Origin: Antedon bifida
Taxonomy: Eukaryota; Echinodermata; Crinoidea; Comatulida; Antedonidae
Assembly: GCA_963402885.1 (NCBI GenBank)
Contig: OY727097.1
Coordinates: 25,165,401-25,229,400, forward strand
Length of the DNA stretch: 64,000 nucleotides
Direction of reading: 5' to 3'
Shown: in pieces, positions 42,122 through 54,114 of the stretch
Position numbering within the stretch: position 1 is the stretch's first letter
Layout of the letters: each line of letters starts with the position of its first letter
The notes under the pieces: model-generated
Told to the model about the DNA's origin: nothing
Databases searched by the model: none
Seen by the model: only the letters and a program-made list of their open reading frames with translations
Position numbers and translations under genes: made by a program

Positions 42122-45083
42122 ATGGCTAAAAAGGGTGAGAAAAAGAGCCGCTCGGCTTTGAACGAGGTGGTAACTCGGGAGTACACCATCCATCTTCACA
42201 AGAGAATCCACGGCGTGTAAGTGCAGTTCAGGAATACTTTTATTATATTATTGTGTGGTAGAAGGTATCTGACCACATAAAATAAAATTTGCTCAATATC
42301 AACATATGCCTAAACTAGAGAAACATAGAAACTGTTAACCTGACTATTTGACAATATTTATCTTACAATACTAACCAAGTCTTTGTACTGTATGTATAAT
42401 TTCTGTAATACACAGTACAGGGAAAAATTTAATTTTAAAATTTTGTTTAGCAAACTGATTTTTGAGTCAAGAAATATAGTTTTGTATTTTATTTTTTGCT
42501 ACATAATTTTAGAAATGTGTAGCAATAAGGTTGTTTTGTATGCTTTTTGCTATGCTACACTGCCAAAATTATTCTCAGTCACATAAGCCGAACCTTAGCA
42601 AAATACAGGCACCACATAGGATACATAAAACTATTACAGAATTTGCCAATGATACTCCGAACAGCATCTGTTAATGATATCACCAAGTTAACCCACTGGA
42701 CCAAACTGGAGCGATATGTGATACAGTACAGCGATTCAGAATCTGGTGATAATACACTGTTGACATTTATTGACAACATTCATATTTATGATAATTGGGC
42801 ATTAGTCCAGCAGCAATGAGTAACACTTATTTCATCTCAAAATTATCTCAAAATGACACTAATTGATTTCATTTTTTTGTATCCTTTATTACAGCTCCTT
42901 CAAACGAAAGGCCCCTCGTGCCATTAAAGAGATTAAAACATTTGCCACCAAGATGATGGGGACAACCGATGTAAGGATAGACACAAGACTAAACAAACAC
43001 ATCTGGTCATGTGGTGTCAGGTTAGTTTGTTAATTCATATACAAATAATGAATGCTTATGAGTGCAATGGTACGAATAATTAATTTAATGAATGAAATTA
43101 TTTGTTCTATTGCTCAAATAGAGAAATCAGTTCTTAATTATTGTTACCATTTAAGATATTTTGTAAATGTCACCTACTTTTAATAAGAGGCCAAAACCTA
43201 AACATTCAAGAAGCCAGCAATCCAATTTTGGACACACTTTTATTAGAAACAATTTTCAAACTTGATCAGTCGAAAGCCTAGTGTCACATGTGGTTGTTCA
43301 TTGTAATGAAAGTACACTTGCATATAACAAAATTGCACTTGCATATTATAACAAAATTGTACTTGCATATTATAACAAAATTGTACTTGCATATTATAAC
43401 AAAATTGCACTGGCATATTATAACAAAATTGAACTCTCCTATAGCAAATTGCACTTGCATATAACAAAATTACACTCGCATATAACAAAATTGCACTCGC
43501 ATATAGCAAATTGCACTTGCATATAACAAAATTACACTCGCATATAACAAAATTGCACTCGCATATAACAAAATTGCACTCTCATAACGAAATTGCACTC
43601 TCATAACAATTGCACTCTCATAACAATTGCACTCTCATATAACAAAATTTCCACTCGCATATAAAAAAAATGCACTTGCATATAACAAAATTGCACTCGC
43701 ATATAACAAAATTGCACTCGCATATAACAAAATTGCACTCGCATACAACAAAATTGCACTCGTATATTCACTACTCACAAATTAAAGCCTCTTGATGGAC
43801 AGATTATAAAGATTTTGTGTGCACATGATTGATTATTTATCTAATTTTGTTCATCCGTACAGGAGCGTTCCTTTCAGGGTACGTGTAAGACTTGCAAGAA
43901 AACGAAACGAAGATGAAGATTCTGCCAACAAGTTGTACACACTCGTCACGCATGTACCAGTCACCGGATTCAAAGGTACAATATCGTCCTTGTGTTATTG
44001 GCTATACTGATGGTACCCTTTGACCTTAGCCACAACGTCATATATAATCAGCCTAGATAACTCTTTCTTAGCATTTCATTGTTTACAGCTATCTAGCAGA
44101 GAACATATTAAAGATGTATTGTCCCCAAAAACATGGAAAATGAAGATTAATTAAATAAGACTTTGAATATGTATTTTGTAGTCTTAATAAAGTTGACCAC
44201 TTCAGTAGAAAAAAAAACAGAAAAAAGTTTAACCCTTGTGCACGTACCGATACTTTAAAATATTCGTCTATCAACAATTTTCCTGTTATATGGTCATCAC
44301 TACCCCACCCCACCCCCACCCCCTCATAATCAAAGATCAAGCAGTTACTCTTCCTTTGAAAAATTTTCTGTCGAAATTGAAAAAATATCTGCTTGATAAA
44401 CGCTAACTTTATTTTAATTGTATAGGTGTATTCAAAATTGTGTAACACTGTAATATAAATTAATTAAATTTTTTAAATATTCTGTTGTTTACATTTTTAC
44501 CTTGTATTATGTTGTATGTTACAGGGGTTGCGGACACAAATGTGTTATGGCGCTCTGTTGCTGTCGCAACCCCTGGACCGCTTGTTGTCGAATAAAGAAA
44601 TGAAATGAAATGAAACAATGTTTTCATTTATAAAATGCCAAAATAAATCGTTAAATTCAACCAAAAACCCATTGACTGGCAGCCAATTTGACTACTTTTT
44701 CCTTGAATTACAGTTTTTGCAGATAAATAAATTTCTTTTAGATCCAATTTTTGGTCAAAATGGATAACTATTATGTGACATTAAAATGGCATATTCAACC
44801 AAAAATGTTGAAAAAAATGTTTTTTTTTCAAGCGGACAATACAGATCTTTAAACATTTTTGATTAGCCACATCTCCTGATTACTATGCATTTTACAATTA
44901 AGAAATTGCGGTTTTTTTGCTATGCCAATAAATATATTCACTGACGATAAATGTTCCTTATCTAGACAAACTCTTTGCATTTCAAACTGTCCAATTAAAA
45001 AAGTATAACAAATTTAATTATGTTTTTTTTTTGCTTTTTATCTTGCAGGACTCCAAACTGTCAATGTTGACAACGAAGACTAG
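42122..45083 (+). CDS. RPL31: 60S ribosomal protein L31 (eL31), complete
   Basis: Four coding exons: 42122-42216, 42895-43020, 43863-43975, 45049-45083, giving 122 aa plus TAG, close to the usual 125. The protein is a component of the large ribosomal subunit near the tunnel exit. Signatures: [55 protein letters not shown] and C-terminal [10 protein letters not shown]. Exon 2 uses a GTTAGT donor. The start is fixed by homology and sits directly after the splice acceptor, so the leader must be spliced on. A polyadenylation signal AATAAA is at 45118-45123, 35 bp after the stop. Intron 2 contains a minisatellite and intron 3 a MITE interrupted by a retrotransposon end. Confidence 0.96.
43310..43785 (+). 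repeat. 20-22 bp ATATAACAAAATTGCACT minisatellite in RPL31 intron 2
   Basis: About 22 units of GCATATAACAAAATTGCACT with CTTGC or CTCGC linkers; early units carry an extra TAT. It ends about 80 bp before exon 3. Confidence 0.85.
44108..44862. mobile_element. MITE family B interrupted by a non-LTR retrotransposon 3' end
   Basis: RPL31 intron 3. MITE B left part at 44108-44230 (AAGATGTATTGTCCCCAAAA) and right part at 44635-44862 (ACTGGCAGCCAATTTGAC through AAGCGGACAATACAGATCTT) are separated by about 400 bp. The insert encodes the end of a reverse-transcriptase-type ORF ([18 protein letters not shown] then TAA at 44404-44406), a 3' UTR with the inverted pair GGGGTTGCGGACA and TGTCGCAACCCCT, and an AATAAAGAAATGAAATGAAA tail. 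The RT family is inferred as L2/CR1-like. Confidence 0.65.
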
Positions 45084-45117
45084 AGGTACTGGTTGATTAT
45101 TTGACGCATTGTTATTA

Positions 45118-45123
45118 AATAAA
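45118..45123 (+). terminator. RPL31 polyadenylation signal AATAAA
   Basis: Canonical hexamer 35 bp after the RPL31 stop codon, the expected position for a short ribosomal protein 3' UTR. Confidence 0.75.
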
Positions 45124-45302
45124 AACATATGATGTACAGAAACTATAAGGTCTCTTGTTTCATATTTTTCAGCATTTGTAGAAAATGTAGTCCTTGTATA
45201 AATAGTAGGGACTTTACGAAACACAACGGTTAGGGGAGGAAGACAAATATCCTGTGTTCGCTAGAGCGTAAAATCATATACAGTTAACAGCCGTTTTATT
45301 AG

Positions 45303-45470
45303 TTACGCACCTTTCTTGCGCGAAGACGACGACCGGCAGTGTATCTCTCCAATCCCTCTCGTGGCGCGGGACCCTTCTGAATTACTTGACTCTGGTGATA
45401 CAGCATAGACCTTTCTAGCTAGGGCCTCGTGTTCAAACGCAGCTTCAACGCGCCGCTTTAACACAGCCAT
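45303..45470 (-). CDS. Small unidentified ORF (55 aa), convergent with RPL31
   Basis: ATG at 45468-45470, stop at 45303-45305. The segment is GC-richer than its surroundings, and the product is basic and Ser-rich: MAVLKRRVEAAFEHEALA near the start and RSSSSRKKGA at the end. A polyadenylation signal AATAAA (45295-45300, minus strand) lies 2 bp after the stop. Alternatively AAAG|GTGCGT at 45305-45312 is a splice donor and this is the first coding exon of a longer gene. Upstream (45590-45660) a YY1-like AAAATGGC and a CCGCCC box suggest a promoter. I do not recognise the protein. Confidence 0.45.
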   Translation of the reverse strand: MAVLKRRVEAAFEHEALARKVYAVSPESSNSEGSRATRGIGEIHCRSSSSRKKGA

Positions 45471-45724
45471 TTTAACTCAATAAAAATGTTATTTCATTAA
45501 ACAATTAAATTAAAAGTTCAAATATTGTGTAAAAAAATAGTGTAATTTTAATTGATTAAGGTTATATATACCTTAATTCTAGTCGTTCTCTGTAAACGGG
45601 AAAATGGCAACTTTATCGTCATCAAAACGTTTCATACTAAGCTCCGCCCACTTTGTTTAAGCTCATGCATAAATTATTCATGAGCACCGTCCTGTGGCTT
45701 CCCGTCGTGTTTCGTAAAGAACCT

Positions 45725-45835
45725 AATGACACGCTAGCTTGGTGGTTAACATGTTAATCCTGACCTAGTGCCAGGGTTGTGACTCACGACTCCCTAAGTC
45801 TTATTTGAGGCTTAGGGAGTGGCCAATAAGCTGTG
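45725..45835 (+). mobile_element. SINE-like fragment, second tRNA-derived family
   Basis: TAGCTTGGTGGTTAACATGT joined directly to TAATCCTGACCTAGTGCCAG, so the middle of the tRNA-like head is deleted. Ends near TTTGAGGCTTAGGGAGTGG. Confidence 0.55.
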
Positions 45836-46574
45836 TACAGTAAAATGTGCCAAATGCTAAGAACGAGTTATCTTGGCTGAGGCTGATTATACTTGATGTA
45901 GCTGAGGTCAAAGTGTACCATCAGCGTAACCAATAACATATGGACGATATTGTACCTTAGAATCCGGTGACTGGTACATGCATGACGAGCGTGTTTGTAA
46001 GCGCAATCAATTATAAAAATGGTTTATCCATTCTTAATTGGCTAGTTGTTCGCTGTTGGATGCGTATGAAATTTTAAAAAATAGAAAAAAAAAACTCGGA
46101 ACTAAAAGAATACAGTCGCCTGCACGGTAATGCGTTTACACACAAAAATCTTCGCAGGTGTGATAAAATACAAATGATCAGCAAGTGCTGGATGGATCAC
46201 CTTCATTAAATATGGTAAAAAAAAAATATAAAAAAAACATCGGACCAATCACCAAGCTCCTTCATGCAAAGGTACTTCACAGTGGTTATGTTATAAATTA
46301 TTAGAACAAGTCTTCTTGGATAAGCACTCGAGCTCCATTGGCCATATCCAATTTGTCTGTACCAAAATAACCCATTGCATCTTTTGGAAAGAGTAGGGGT
46401 TACTTTGGTAATATTCTGGTACATTTCAGCCCAAGTCAGTTGAGTCCATTTCATTTTTTTTACCCTTGATAAGTTAGTTCTTAGTTAGCTCCAAAGTTAT
46501 TGTGCAGATAAAAGCACCTTTGTTTCAGGACCCAAAAACCGCTCTATATCCCAAGGAGATGCTACTATTGTATA

Positions 46575-46650
46575 TTGGAGTTGTGGTTTGGTGGTTATGA
46601 TGCTTGGCTACCACTCAAGGGTCCTGGGTTTAAGTCCCGTCACATGTCTG
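46575..46650 (+). mobile_element. tRNA-like SINE fragment
   Basis: GAGTTGTGGTTTGGTGGTTA (A-box-like) and GGGTCCTGGGTTTAAGTCC (B-box-like). Followed by a tail ending ATGGATCACCCTCATTAAAT, which is also present at 46190-46212, so the family's body flanks both. Confidence 0.5.
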
Positions 46651-47705
46651 GATTTTTTCTAAGGACAAAACTTACAACCCCACTCCCATCTTGTGTATAA
46701 TGTTTGTCTTGTGAACCTCTGAGAGTCCCTAATAATCAGCAATTGCTGGATGGATCACCCTCATTAAATATGGTATTAAAATGATACTACTTCCTATCCT
46801 CATGTTCCCATTCACGCTCATAGTGAGTGTACACTATGTTAGTTCAGTACTTTACACATGTGTCCTTGGTAAGACACAACATTACCAACTGACCAAACTG
46901 GAAAAATATTATTTTCTGCTTATTATTATTATGTTCGAAAATGAAGGTTTAATACTGTACTATTATTTGGCGTTCCATCAACATTGTCGGAATATCAACC
47001 ATTTTAAATTGCATAAGCGGATTTGGTTTGGACAGATGTGGAGGCCTTTTAGGAGCGTTTACAGTTAGATTAGTTTAGGTTAGATATTATATACTGTAGT
47101 TGTATATGGGGTGAAAACCCTTTGATACTACAACAGTACAGTATGTGTGAAATCGTGTATGCATCCAAAAATTCAATTTCATCATACAAATTGAATGACG
47201 TTTTGTATGTGGAGGAAATTATACTAAACTTGAGAGAGTTTGTTTGTGTGGCGGTTCCCAGGCTCTCGTCCTCCAATAAAGTAGTACAGTATATAACTTG
47301 TGACACATTTAATTTACATTAATGTCTATCATAATTGGTTTTTGCAATGTTTAATGGGGTCAGTTTTTCCGGATATCGAATTAGACATGTTTGTTGGTGG
47401 TTAGGCTCGTATTAATGTGATGCGAGTGTATACAGCTGTAAGCTTAAGTAGATGCGTCTGAAATTGCGTTTAAAGTCTTAATTTTGTGTTAACATTCCAA
47501 CCGTAATAATTTACATAAACCGTTATGTAGGAACTGGACAGTTGCCTTTTATATCAGTTGATTCGATGTAGAGTTGGCATTTGATGAGGATTGTGGGTCA
47601 CATGATATAAATAAATGCATTATTAATTACGTCATCGAGAGTGCGATGTTATATGAAATTTCGTTTTGCTTTCATATTTTCTAAGCTTTTCAAAAGCTTA
47701 AAAAT

Positions 47706-47838
47706 AGTCTACACTTATCAAACTAGTTTGACAGAAAAGTGTGATGTGCCCAAATATGGTAGTGATATTTCATCGTATCCATATATGGGGCAGATCACAT
47801 TTTGTTGTCGCATGAAGTTTGATAGTGTAGACAGAGCA
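47706..47838. mobile_element. Foldback MITE family A
   Basis: Left AGTCTACACTTATCAAACTA and right TTTGATAGTGTAGACAGAGC are inverted; core GATGTGCCCAAATATGGTAG. Confidence 0.75.
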
Positions 47839-48151
47839 TGATAAAGTTTCCATTAAGAGTTTCCTTCCTTCGTATTAACATGGATCACGTTGACTCATGG
47901 ATGCTAGTACAAATGCATAAACCTCATATTTTGGTCAATTTTATTGGCTTAGATGACACTGTTAATGGATTAGATGGTACCGATGATTTATAATTCGGTC
48001 GTTTAGTTTGAACGACGAACAAAAATGTCGAATCAGTTCCGTACAGTGCTGCAACGCACGCCACCGCCACAGTCATTCGTCGTAGCTGTCCGTCAACAAA
48101 TCAACACAGCTTGCTTCGCACTAGCATAAGTTAGTGGCCAGTGGCATCATA

Positions 48152-48283
48152 AAGCTTGGTTCCCACTAGGACGTAACGCAAGTGAGTTGGCCAATGAACA
48201 AGCAACACGTCGAATAATTCATCGTTTGTGATTTGTCAAACCCCTTAAGTTGCGTTACGTCTCTAGTGGGAACCAATCTTAAT
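48152..48283. mobile_element. Foldback MITE family D, well preserved
   Basis: AAGCTTGGTTCCCACTAGGA at the left and CTAGTGGGAACCAATCTTA at the right are inverted. Interior ACGTAACGCAAGTGAGTTGG is inverted against CTTAAGTTGCGTTACGTC. Confidence 0.8.
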
Positions 48284-48983
48284 CGGATTGTATGTGCACA
48301 CGCATCGCTACTTTGATTGAACTAACCATATTGAAAAAAAACACAAAAGTAAGAATGAAGTTCTTTATTTTCTGGATTATATACAAAAACAAATACAACG
48401 GTTTATCGATAATTTGCAAGTTTTTACATTAATTTTTAAATCATTATTTTAACAGAATACATTGTTCCCGGGTTCCACAAAATAAATAGCAACAGTTATA
48501 AGCCTACGTGTCGCGGGTAAGTGTCAGATATGTTTAAAAAAAAAGGTAATTTAATTATTAATTCCTGTTGAGTCTGGCTATTTGGTTCCGAGTATTACAA
48601 GATACGCGTCTTGTATGAAATGACGTCAATAATGTGTTGCTGCTGCTGGTGTACGTCGAGTTGAAAATCATTTAAAGATTTCATGACGTAATACGACTTG
48701 TCAATCTATATGAAAACAATGCAAAGTATTACTGTCGTGTATAGTAGTTCAGTTTCATGTTGCGTTTCAACATAAATACGCAGGCCTTGGCATCAGGCCA
48801 ACAAAGTGCGATCAATTACAGAGAAAAAAAAACTAATTTCATAAAACACTAACATCCTGTTGTAACTATCAAACTGAGCATATGGTTATGTATTTTGGCA
48901 CTTATTTTGTTATTTACAATTAACTCCCATGAGGAAAAAAAGTGTAGGCCTAGTCATAATATTATGATTCACAGCTTACCGGT

Positions 48984-50330
48984 CTAATTGCAACATGCGC
49001 ATCCAGCAGGGCACTTGCAGTCTGGCCCACACTTGCAGTCGGATCCTGTAGTAAAACATATAAATACGGTATTTAAATAACGGTAGTAGTAAGACTTGTG
49101 GAGCTTATGTTTCAATTAGGATGTATACGTGTAACGCAAGTAATTTGACCAATAACAAGCGAGAAGTCGGATGTTCGATCTCTATAGGATGTGTCCGAAT
49201 TATTGCGGAAAACGCCTTAAAAATAGGCGTGGTTTATGTATGACGTAGGCTGTAGCCGACGGTACGACGACCATCGGTTAGTTTAGTGTGGCGATTATTT
49301 TTAATAAAGGGAAAATTGTCGCCGTTTCCTCCTCTCTGATAATTCGTTTAGTAGAGTAGAAATAAGGTTGTACTGTATAGTTGGGTGTTTCAGGAAAGGA
49401 TGCCACCCTGAAACATTCAATATGAACTGTTGGGTTTTAAAAGGGACGATGTTGTAGGCCTACCTACATTACATCATCAGCGGCTATTTATAGACAACCT
49501 ACCTGCACAACAATCTGCTGTACTTTTGCAGGAACATGATCCACCTTCAGAACATTTACAGGATGGTCCACACTGACAGTTGCTGCATGAATCTGGACAC
49601 GTTTGACCAGCACAGGTACAGTTACCGGCTAAACAGAGAAAATAACAAAAAGGCGAGGTGTAATTCAAAGGAAGTTTGCCCAGGCTACCAATATCATAGA
49701 CCATGATGCATAGACCTTATTGTTAGCAGAGGATGTGGTTAATGTATTGGATCAGAGGAGAGCGAGTAGGCCTACCATTAAGATAAGGTTTACCATTCGA
49801 TCAATTAATTTTATTTCTTTGAAACGTAGTCAATCGTACCATGGATTCATGATCATACGGTATGGTGGCCTGAATGTGTATTTCTCCATAAATGGAAGGA
49901 GGCCTAAAATTAAGCTTATAATAAAAATAGGATATACTGTATACATTTATTTTATACACTAAACGGCCTAATATAATAATATTGTATTCTACAGTCAAAT
50001 CATAAGAAATGAGGGGTTAGTTAGGCCTCGTCACTCTAAAACTCGAGATAAATCGCGGAAACGAAAACGGCAATAAACACGGCAGTTGCATGCTTAGCCT
50101 ACTGATCGTACACTTGGAATACCACCTGAAAAATACAGAGCTTACTATGATATTTCACCATACCACTTGTATATTGTTATCAATTTGTACCTCCCCCATG
50201 GAATTGAACTGCCATAGATAAGTGGCTACTGGTGGTAGTAATATTAATGATCACACTGCCGACTAAGGATTCTTAAACTAAAATGAATTATTATGTACTT
50301 ACTTGTCTTGCATTCACATGGGTTCGGCAT
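48984..50330 (-). CDS. MT: Metallothionein, three exons, complete
   Basis: Exons on the minus strand: 50303-50330 (ATG), 49503-49628, 48984-49045 (TAG). They join in frame to 71 aa with 21 cysteines, no aromatic residues and no histidine. Cys-X-Cys and Cys-Cys pairs such as SCKCSEGGSCSCKS and SDCKCGPDCKCPAGCACCN form two probable metal-thiolate clusters split by the second intron. The role by family is binding Zn, Cu or Cd in the cytosol. MPNPCECKT resembles the start of vertebrate and molluscan metallothioneins. The three-exon layout matches many animal MT genes. GC-AG or other odd sites are not needed; all junctions are GT-AG. Promoter elements upstream support inducible expression. Confidence 0.92.
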
Positions 50331-50443
50331 CTTGAATATTTGGTAGAAATGCACTTCGTAATAATAACAGAATGTTTTAGCAGCTACCGTTTGTATCAAT
50401 CACTTATGTGGCTATATTGTTTTGTACGTTGTTTATATCCTAA

Positions 50444-50561
50444 TTTTATATGTAGCGCGTGTGAAAAACCTGACGTCATTCCATTCATGTGTCAAGTAAT
50501 GTGTGTAAATACTACGGATCGTGCGCAAAATAATGCGGCTCGTGTGTAAGAATGGAGTGCA
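50444..50561 (-). promoter_or_regulatory. Metallothionein promoter: TATA, CRE, two MREs
   Basis: Reading upstream of the MT ATG on the minus strand: TATAAAA (50444-50450), palindromic CRE TGACGTCA (50471-50478), MRE core TGCGCAC (50521-50527) and second MRE core TGCACTC (50555-50561). Both fit TGCRCNC, the site bound by the zinc-sensing factor MTF-1. Order and spacing are those of a compact inducible MT promoter. Function is inferred. Confidence 0.65.
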
Positions 50562-52829
50562 AAAAGACAAGCGTACTGTGTTGTTTGCAGCCGAATTTAA
50601 ATACTGTACAAGGTTAGGAAATACAAACTAAAGGAATGTGCAAACTTATTGATTTCCAGAACTTTCGCTTTACATTTTTCAAAAGTAAAGTATACTGATT
50701 ATTAGAACTTTAAGAAAATAAAAAGATCACATTTCACCAAAAATATACGGCAAATGATTCTCCCTCCTACTATGTTAAATCCCAAGAGTCCTTGCATTTT
50801 TTTGTATTGGCGCTATTTCGAACCTTCTGACTGACAATACGGTAAATTATTACGCATCTCAATAATTCATTTAGAGGTTCATCATGTTCTCAGTCTCACT
50901 GGTCGGTCTCTCACTGAGATTCGCGTAGGCCGTCCATATACTGTACTAAAATTAAAAAGAAAATTGGAAAAGAAACAAACAAACTTCAACAATTTGACAT
51001 TAGGGCTATAGCCTACCCTCCTGGTTGGGCCGGGTGTATAATCATCCGCCCAACCCCCAACCCTAACACCTTATACTCGGTTCAGCACAGCCCCCTCACA
51101 TATTCAATGACTAGTTGACAATGGTCAGGCAAGCGTCTTATACAACAATTTTATGTTGATAATTATCTATATCGTACACGATTTCGTACAGTTTTATCTA
51201 CATTTCTAAAATAAGAAAATTCCTTAAGAAACATTCATCATTTATGTTCTAAAAAACAACAATTGGGGTCTAAATAGATAGGCTAACTGTTTAAAAGTCC
51301 TGATTTCGTGGTTGTTTTTTTCTAAATGCCCGTCCTATTTCATTTCTGGTTCAAGTTCAAATTTTGGTTTCATAACAATTTTATTTACAGACTCTGAGAT
51401 AATAAAGTACAATGCAATAACATAATGAAAGAAGGTCAGAGTTTGAAGCAGGCAATATATTGTGGTTTCCTTTTTATGATTCTTAGAAAAAAAAAATATC
51501 GCATCGCGTGCAAAATATTCGGATCAATGCAATTATTTTATTTCGTCAAGCACTCTGGCTTGAACACATTTTCTTGTAGCAAATACACAATCAAAGGTTA
51601 AAACAAAAATATCATACAAATGTAGAGAACATTGTCATATGAAAATTGAAAAAAAAAATGGGATAAAAAGTATGTTCACCCTCAAGCCTCAAAGCTTTCA
51701 TGGGAGAAAACATTTCGTTTCGTCATCCATTTCACGATAACAACATTTGATTACCATTTTTTACAAAAAGCATGTCTATACTAAAATGTATATCCTCCCG
51801 GTAGAAACGTGTTATTTATTTATTTTTAAAAATCATGTATTTCAGAAATTTGTAAATACAAAATACACTTGGTATGATTCTTTATATATGGTTTTAAGAA
51901 TCATAATTGATTTAAAATGGCGTATTTATTATTGTTTAAACGAGATAAAAAAAAACCTGATCCACTGTAACGCTACGCCCATTTTACCTACCTAGGGATG
52001 GTAGTGGTTATGTCAAATCATCCAAATGCCTGAACTACTGTCCATATTGTATTTATATGTAATTTTATGTATTAAAAAATTATAAGTTTAATATTATGTC
52101 ATTCTGTATTATTATGTTATATAGTGTGGAAATAAATTGAAATTAAAATAATGATGTTGTAAACGACATTCTAACAGACATAATACAACAAATTGAAACA
52201 GGATTTTGTTCAATATAATATTGATTAAACGACGAGAGGGGAAGCCATTTTGGACAAATGTTATGGAAACCTTAAGGCCGCTCCGCTTGCAGCCTCCGAT
52301 AACAACACCCTTTGTTTCTTACCTAGTTACAGACAACAATTGAAACAAAAGAAACCAATTAGCATATAGTTATCTGTAAGTGGTCTAACAATACTGTTGA
52401 CAACTGCCTGGATGCCTCAAAAGCCTAGATCTACATCTATAGATTTTTCAAGTGCATTTAAATCAATCCAGCCCAACATTTTAATCAATAAGCTTTTAAC
52501 TATGAATGTTTTTACTGTGTTATGTATGTAACTGTTTTTATGAGCTCTGTTTTTAAAGTATTTTGATGTGTTATGCCATGGCTTAAGGAAAGTAAATTTC
52601 CAAAATTCTGTGGACGAATATATTATATATCTCAATGGATTCCAGTCTCGTTTTTAGCCGCAAAACACTATCTTTTTTTAAAAATGATTATAAAACTGTT
52701 CAGAAAAGCGTTCGTTTGTAACCTTTCAGTCCTGCTAGACACGTACCCTTTTGGCAACAAGTCTGCTGTTTATGACTGCTTTACAATAACATTACTAATG
52801 AGTATTTGGAAAAAAATTATATTCCATTT

Positions 52830-53164
52830 AAAGATGTATTGTCCCCCAAAAACATGAAAAATGAAGATTAATTAAATCAGACTTTGAATATGTTATTTTA
52901 TAGTTTTAATAAAGTTAATCACTTCCATAGAAAAAAAAATCTTTTCACTTATAAAATGACAAAATAAATTCAACCAAAATTCATTGGCTGGCAGCCAATT
53001 TGACCATTTTTTGCTTTAAATTACATTTTTTTCAAGTAAATACATATTTTTTCGATCTAATTTTTGGTTAAAGTGGATAACTATTATGTTACATTAAAAT
53101 GGAATATTTAAAAAAAAATGTTTTAAGAATTATTTTTTCAGGGGGACAATACATCTTTAAAAAA
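52830..53164. mobile_element. Foldback MITE family B, most intact
   Basis: Left AAAGATGTATTGTCCCCCAA and right GGGGGACAATACATCTTTAA are a near-perfect inverted pair about 335 bp apart. Interior GGCTGGCAGCCAATTTGACC and AAAATGGAATATTTAAA blocks match the other copies. Confidence 0.85.
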
Positions 53165-53304
53165 TGTAATTCATTTTGAAATAAAATGTCACTATCGAGT
53201 ATAATTACATTGTAAAATATTAATTAATTGGTTTAAAAATAGAAATTACTAATTGTAAAATAACAAATTCCGTAAACGAGGGCATATACGCGTAAAGGGT
53301 AGAC

Positions 53305-53440
53305 ACAGAGGGCGACATTATAATAAGCTTGTTTTCATACGGTATCGACAGAGGGCGACATTATAATTAGCTTGTTTTTATACTGTATCGATAGAGGGCG
53401 ACATTATAATTAGATTGTTTTCATACGGTAAAATGTATCG
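53305..53440 (+). repeat. Three-copy direct repeat, unit about 43-45 bp
   Basis: GAGGGCGACATTATAAT, then a TTGTTTTCATACGGTA block and a TATCGA linker, three times in direct order. Confidence 0.75.
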
Positions 53441-53657
53441 ATAACTGATCTGAACTTTATCACGGTCACTTGATCATTATTGATTTATGAAATTGTTTTT
53501 CTCATTTTGGATTCAAACACAAGTTGCTGTAAGGTCTCTCTAGATAGGCCTAATGGCAATTATAATTATGTAACATGTTATATATAAGCCTATTTTAGAC
53601 CTAGAGAAATTTTCAAATCGTAAACTACAGCAATATATCGAATTATTATACTGATAT

Positions 53658-53691
53658 CATGGAGCTATAAATTAGAATGTATAGCTCCATG
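53658..53691. repeat. Perfect 12-bp inverted repeat with 10-nt spacer
   Basis: CATGGAGCTATA (53658-53669) and TATAGCTCCATG (53680-53691) are exact reverse complements. It lies 30 bp left of the MITE at 53722. Confidence 0.75.
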
Positions 53692-53721
53692 CTAATATTA
53701 ATATGCATGCTTAGCTACATG

Positions 53722-54114
53722 CACTGTAAAAATAATGTTTTCCACACATTAGCCTTAAACATATTTAGATATGAAACATGTTTAGGTTCTAAACACATTC
53801 TAAACATGTATTCTGTATCCAACTCAACACATTAGTGACGTGTTAATTGTTAAACATGTGGAGCAATATAAGGACACGTTTAGGTTTTAAACGTGTTTAA
53901 TTTGCCACGTGTGGAGCTCATGTGTGGATCTTTTTTCCGCCACGCCACATTAAAATCGTATGCACGCAACGCTAAACACGTACCTAAACATGTTGACTGA
54001 ACATAATAGTGACAATGTTGACTGCTAAACGAGCGGAGAAAAACAACATGTAGCTATAAACACGTTTAGGTTTTAAACACGCTAAACGAGCTCCACACCA
54101 CTGTTTTTACAGTG
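53722..54114. mobile_element. Foldback element with CACTGTAAAAA ends
   Basis: About 393 bp. Left CACTGTAAAAATAATG and right CCACTGTTTTTACAGTG are inverted. The interior is built from repeated AACACGTTTAGGTTTTAAAC palindromic blocks. Non-autonomous; no transposase coding. The superfamily cannot be fixed without target-site duplications. Confidence 0.65.

Larger units (their letters stand above)
45471..48983. other. Repeat-rich non-coding span between small ORF and metallothionein
   Basis: No supported gene. Contains SINE fragments (45725-45835, 46305-46450, 46575-46650), a MITE A copy (47706-47838) and a MITE D copy (48152-48283). TTTATT at 48364-48369 could be the metallothionein polyadenylation signal on the minus strand. 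Confidence 0.6.
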
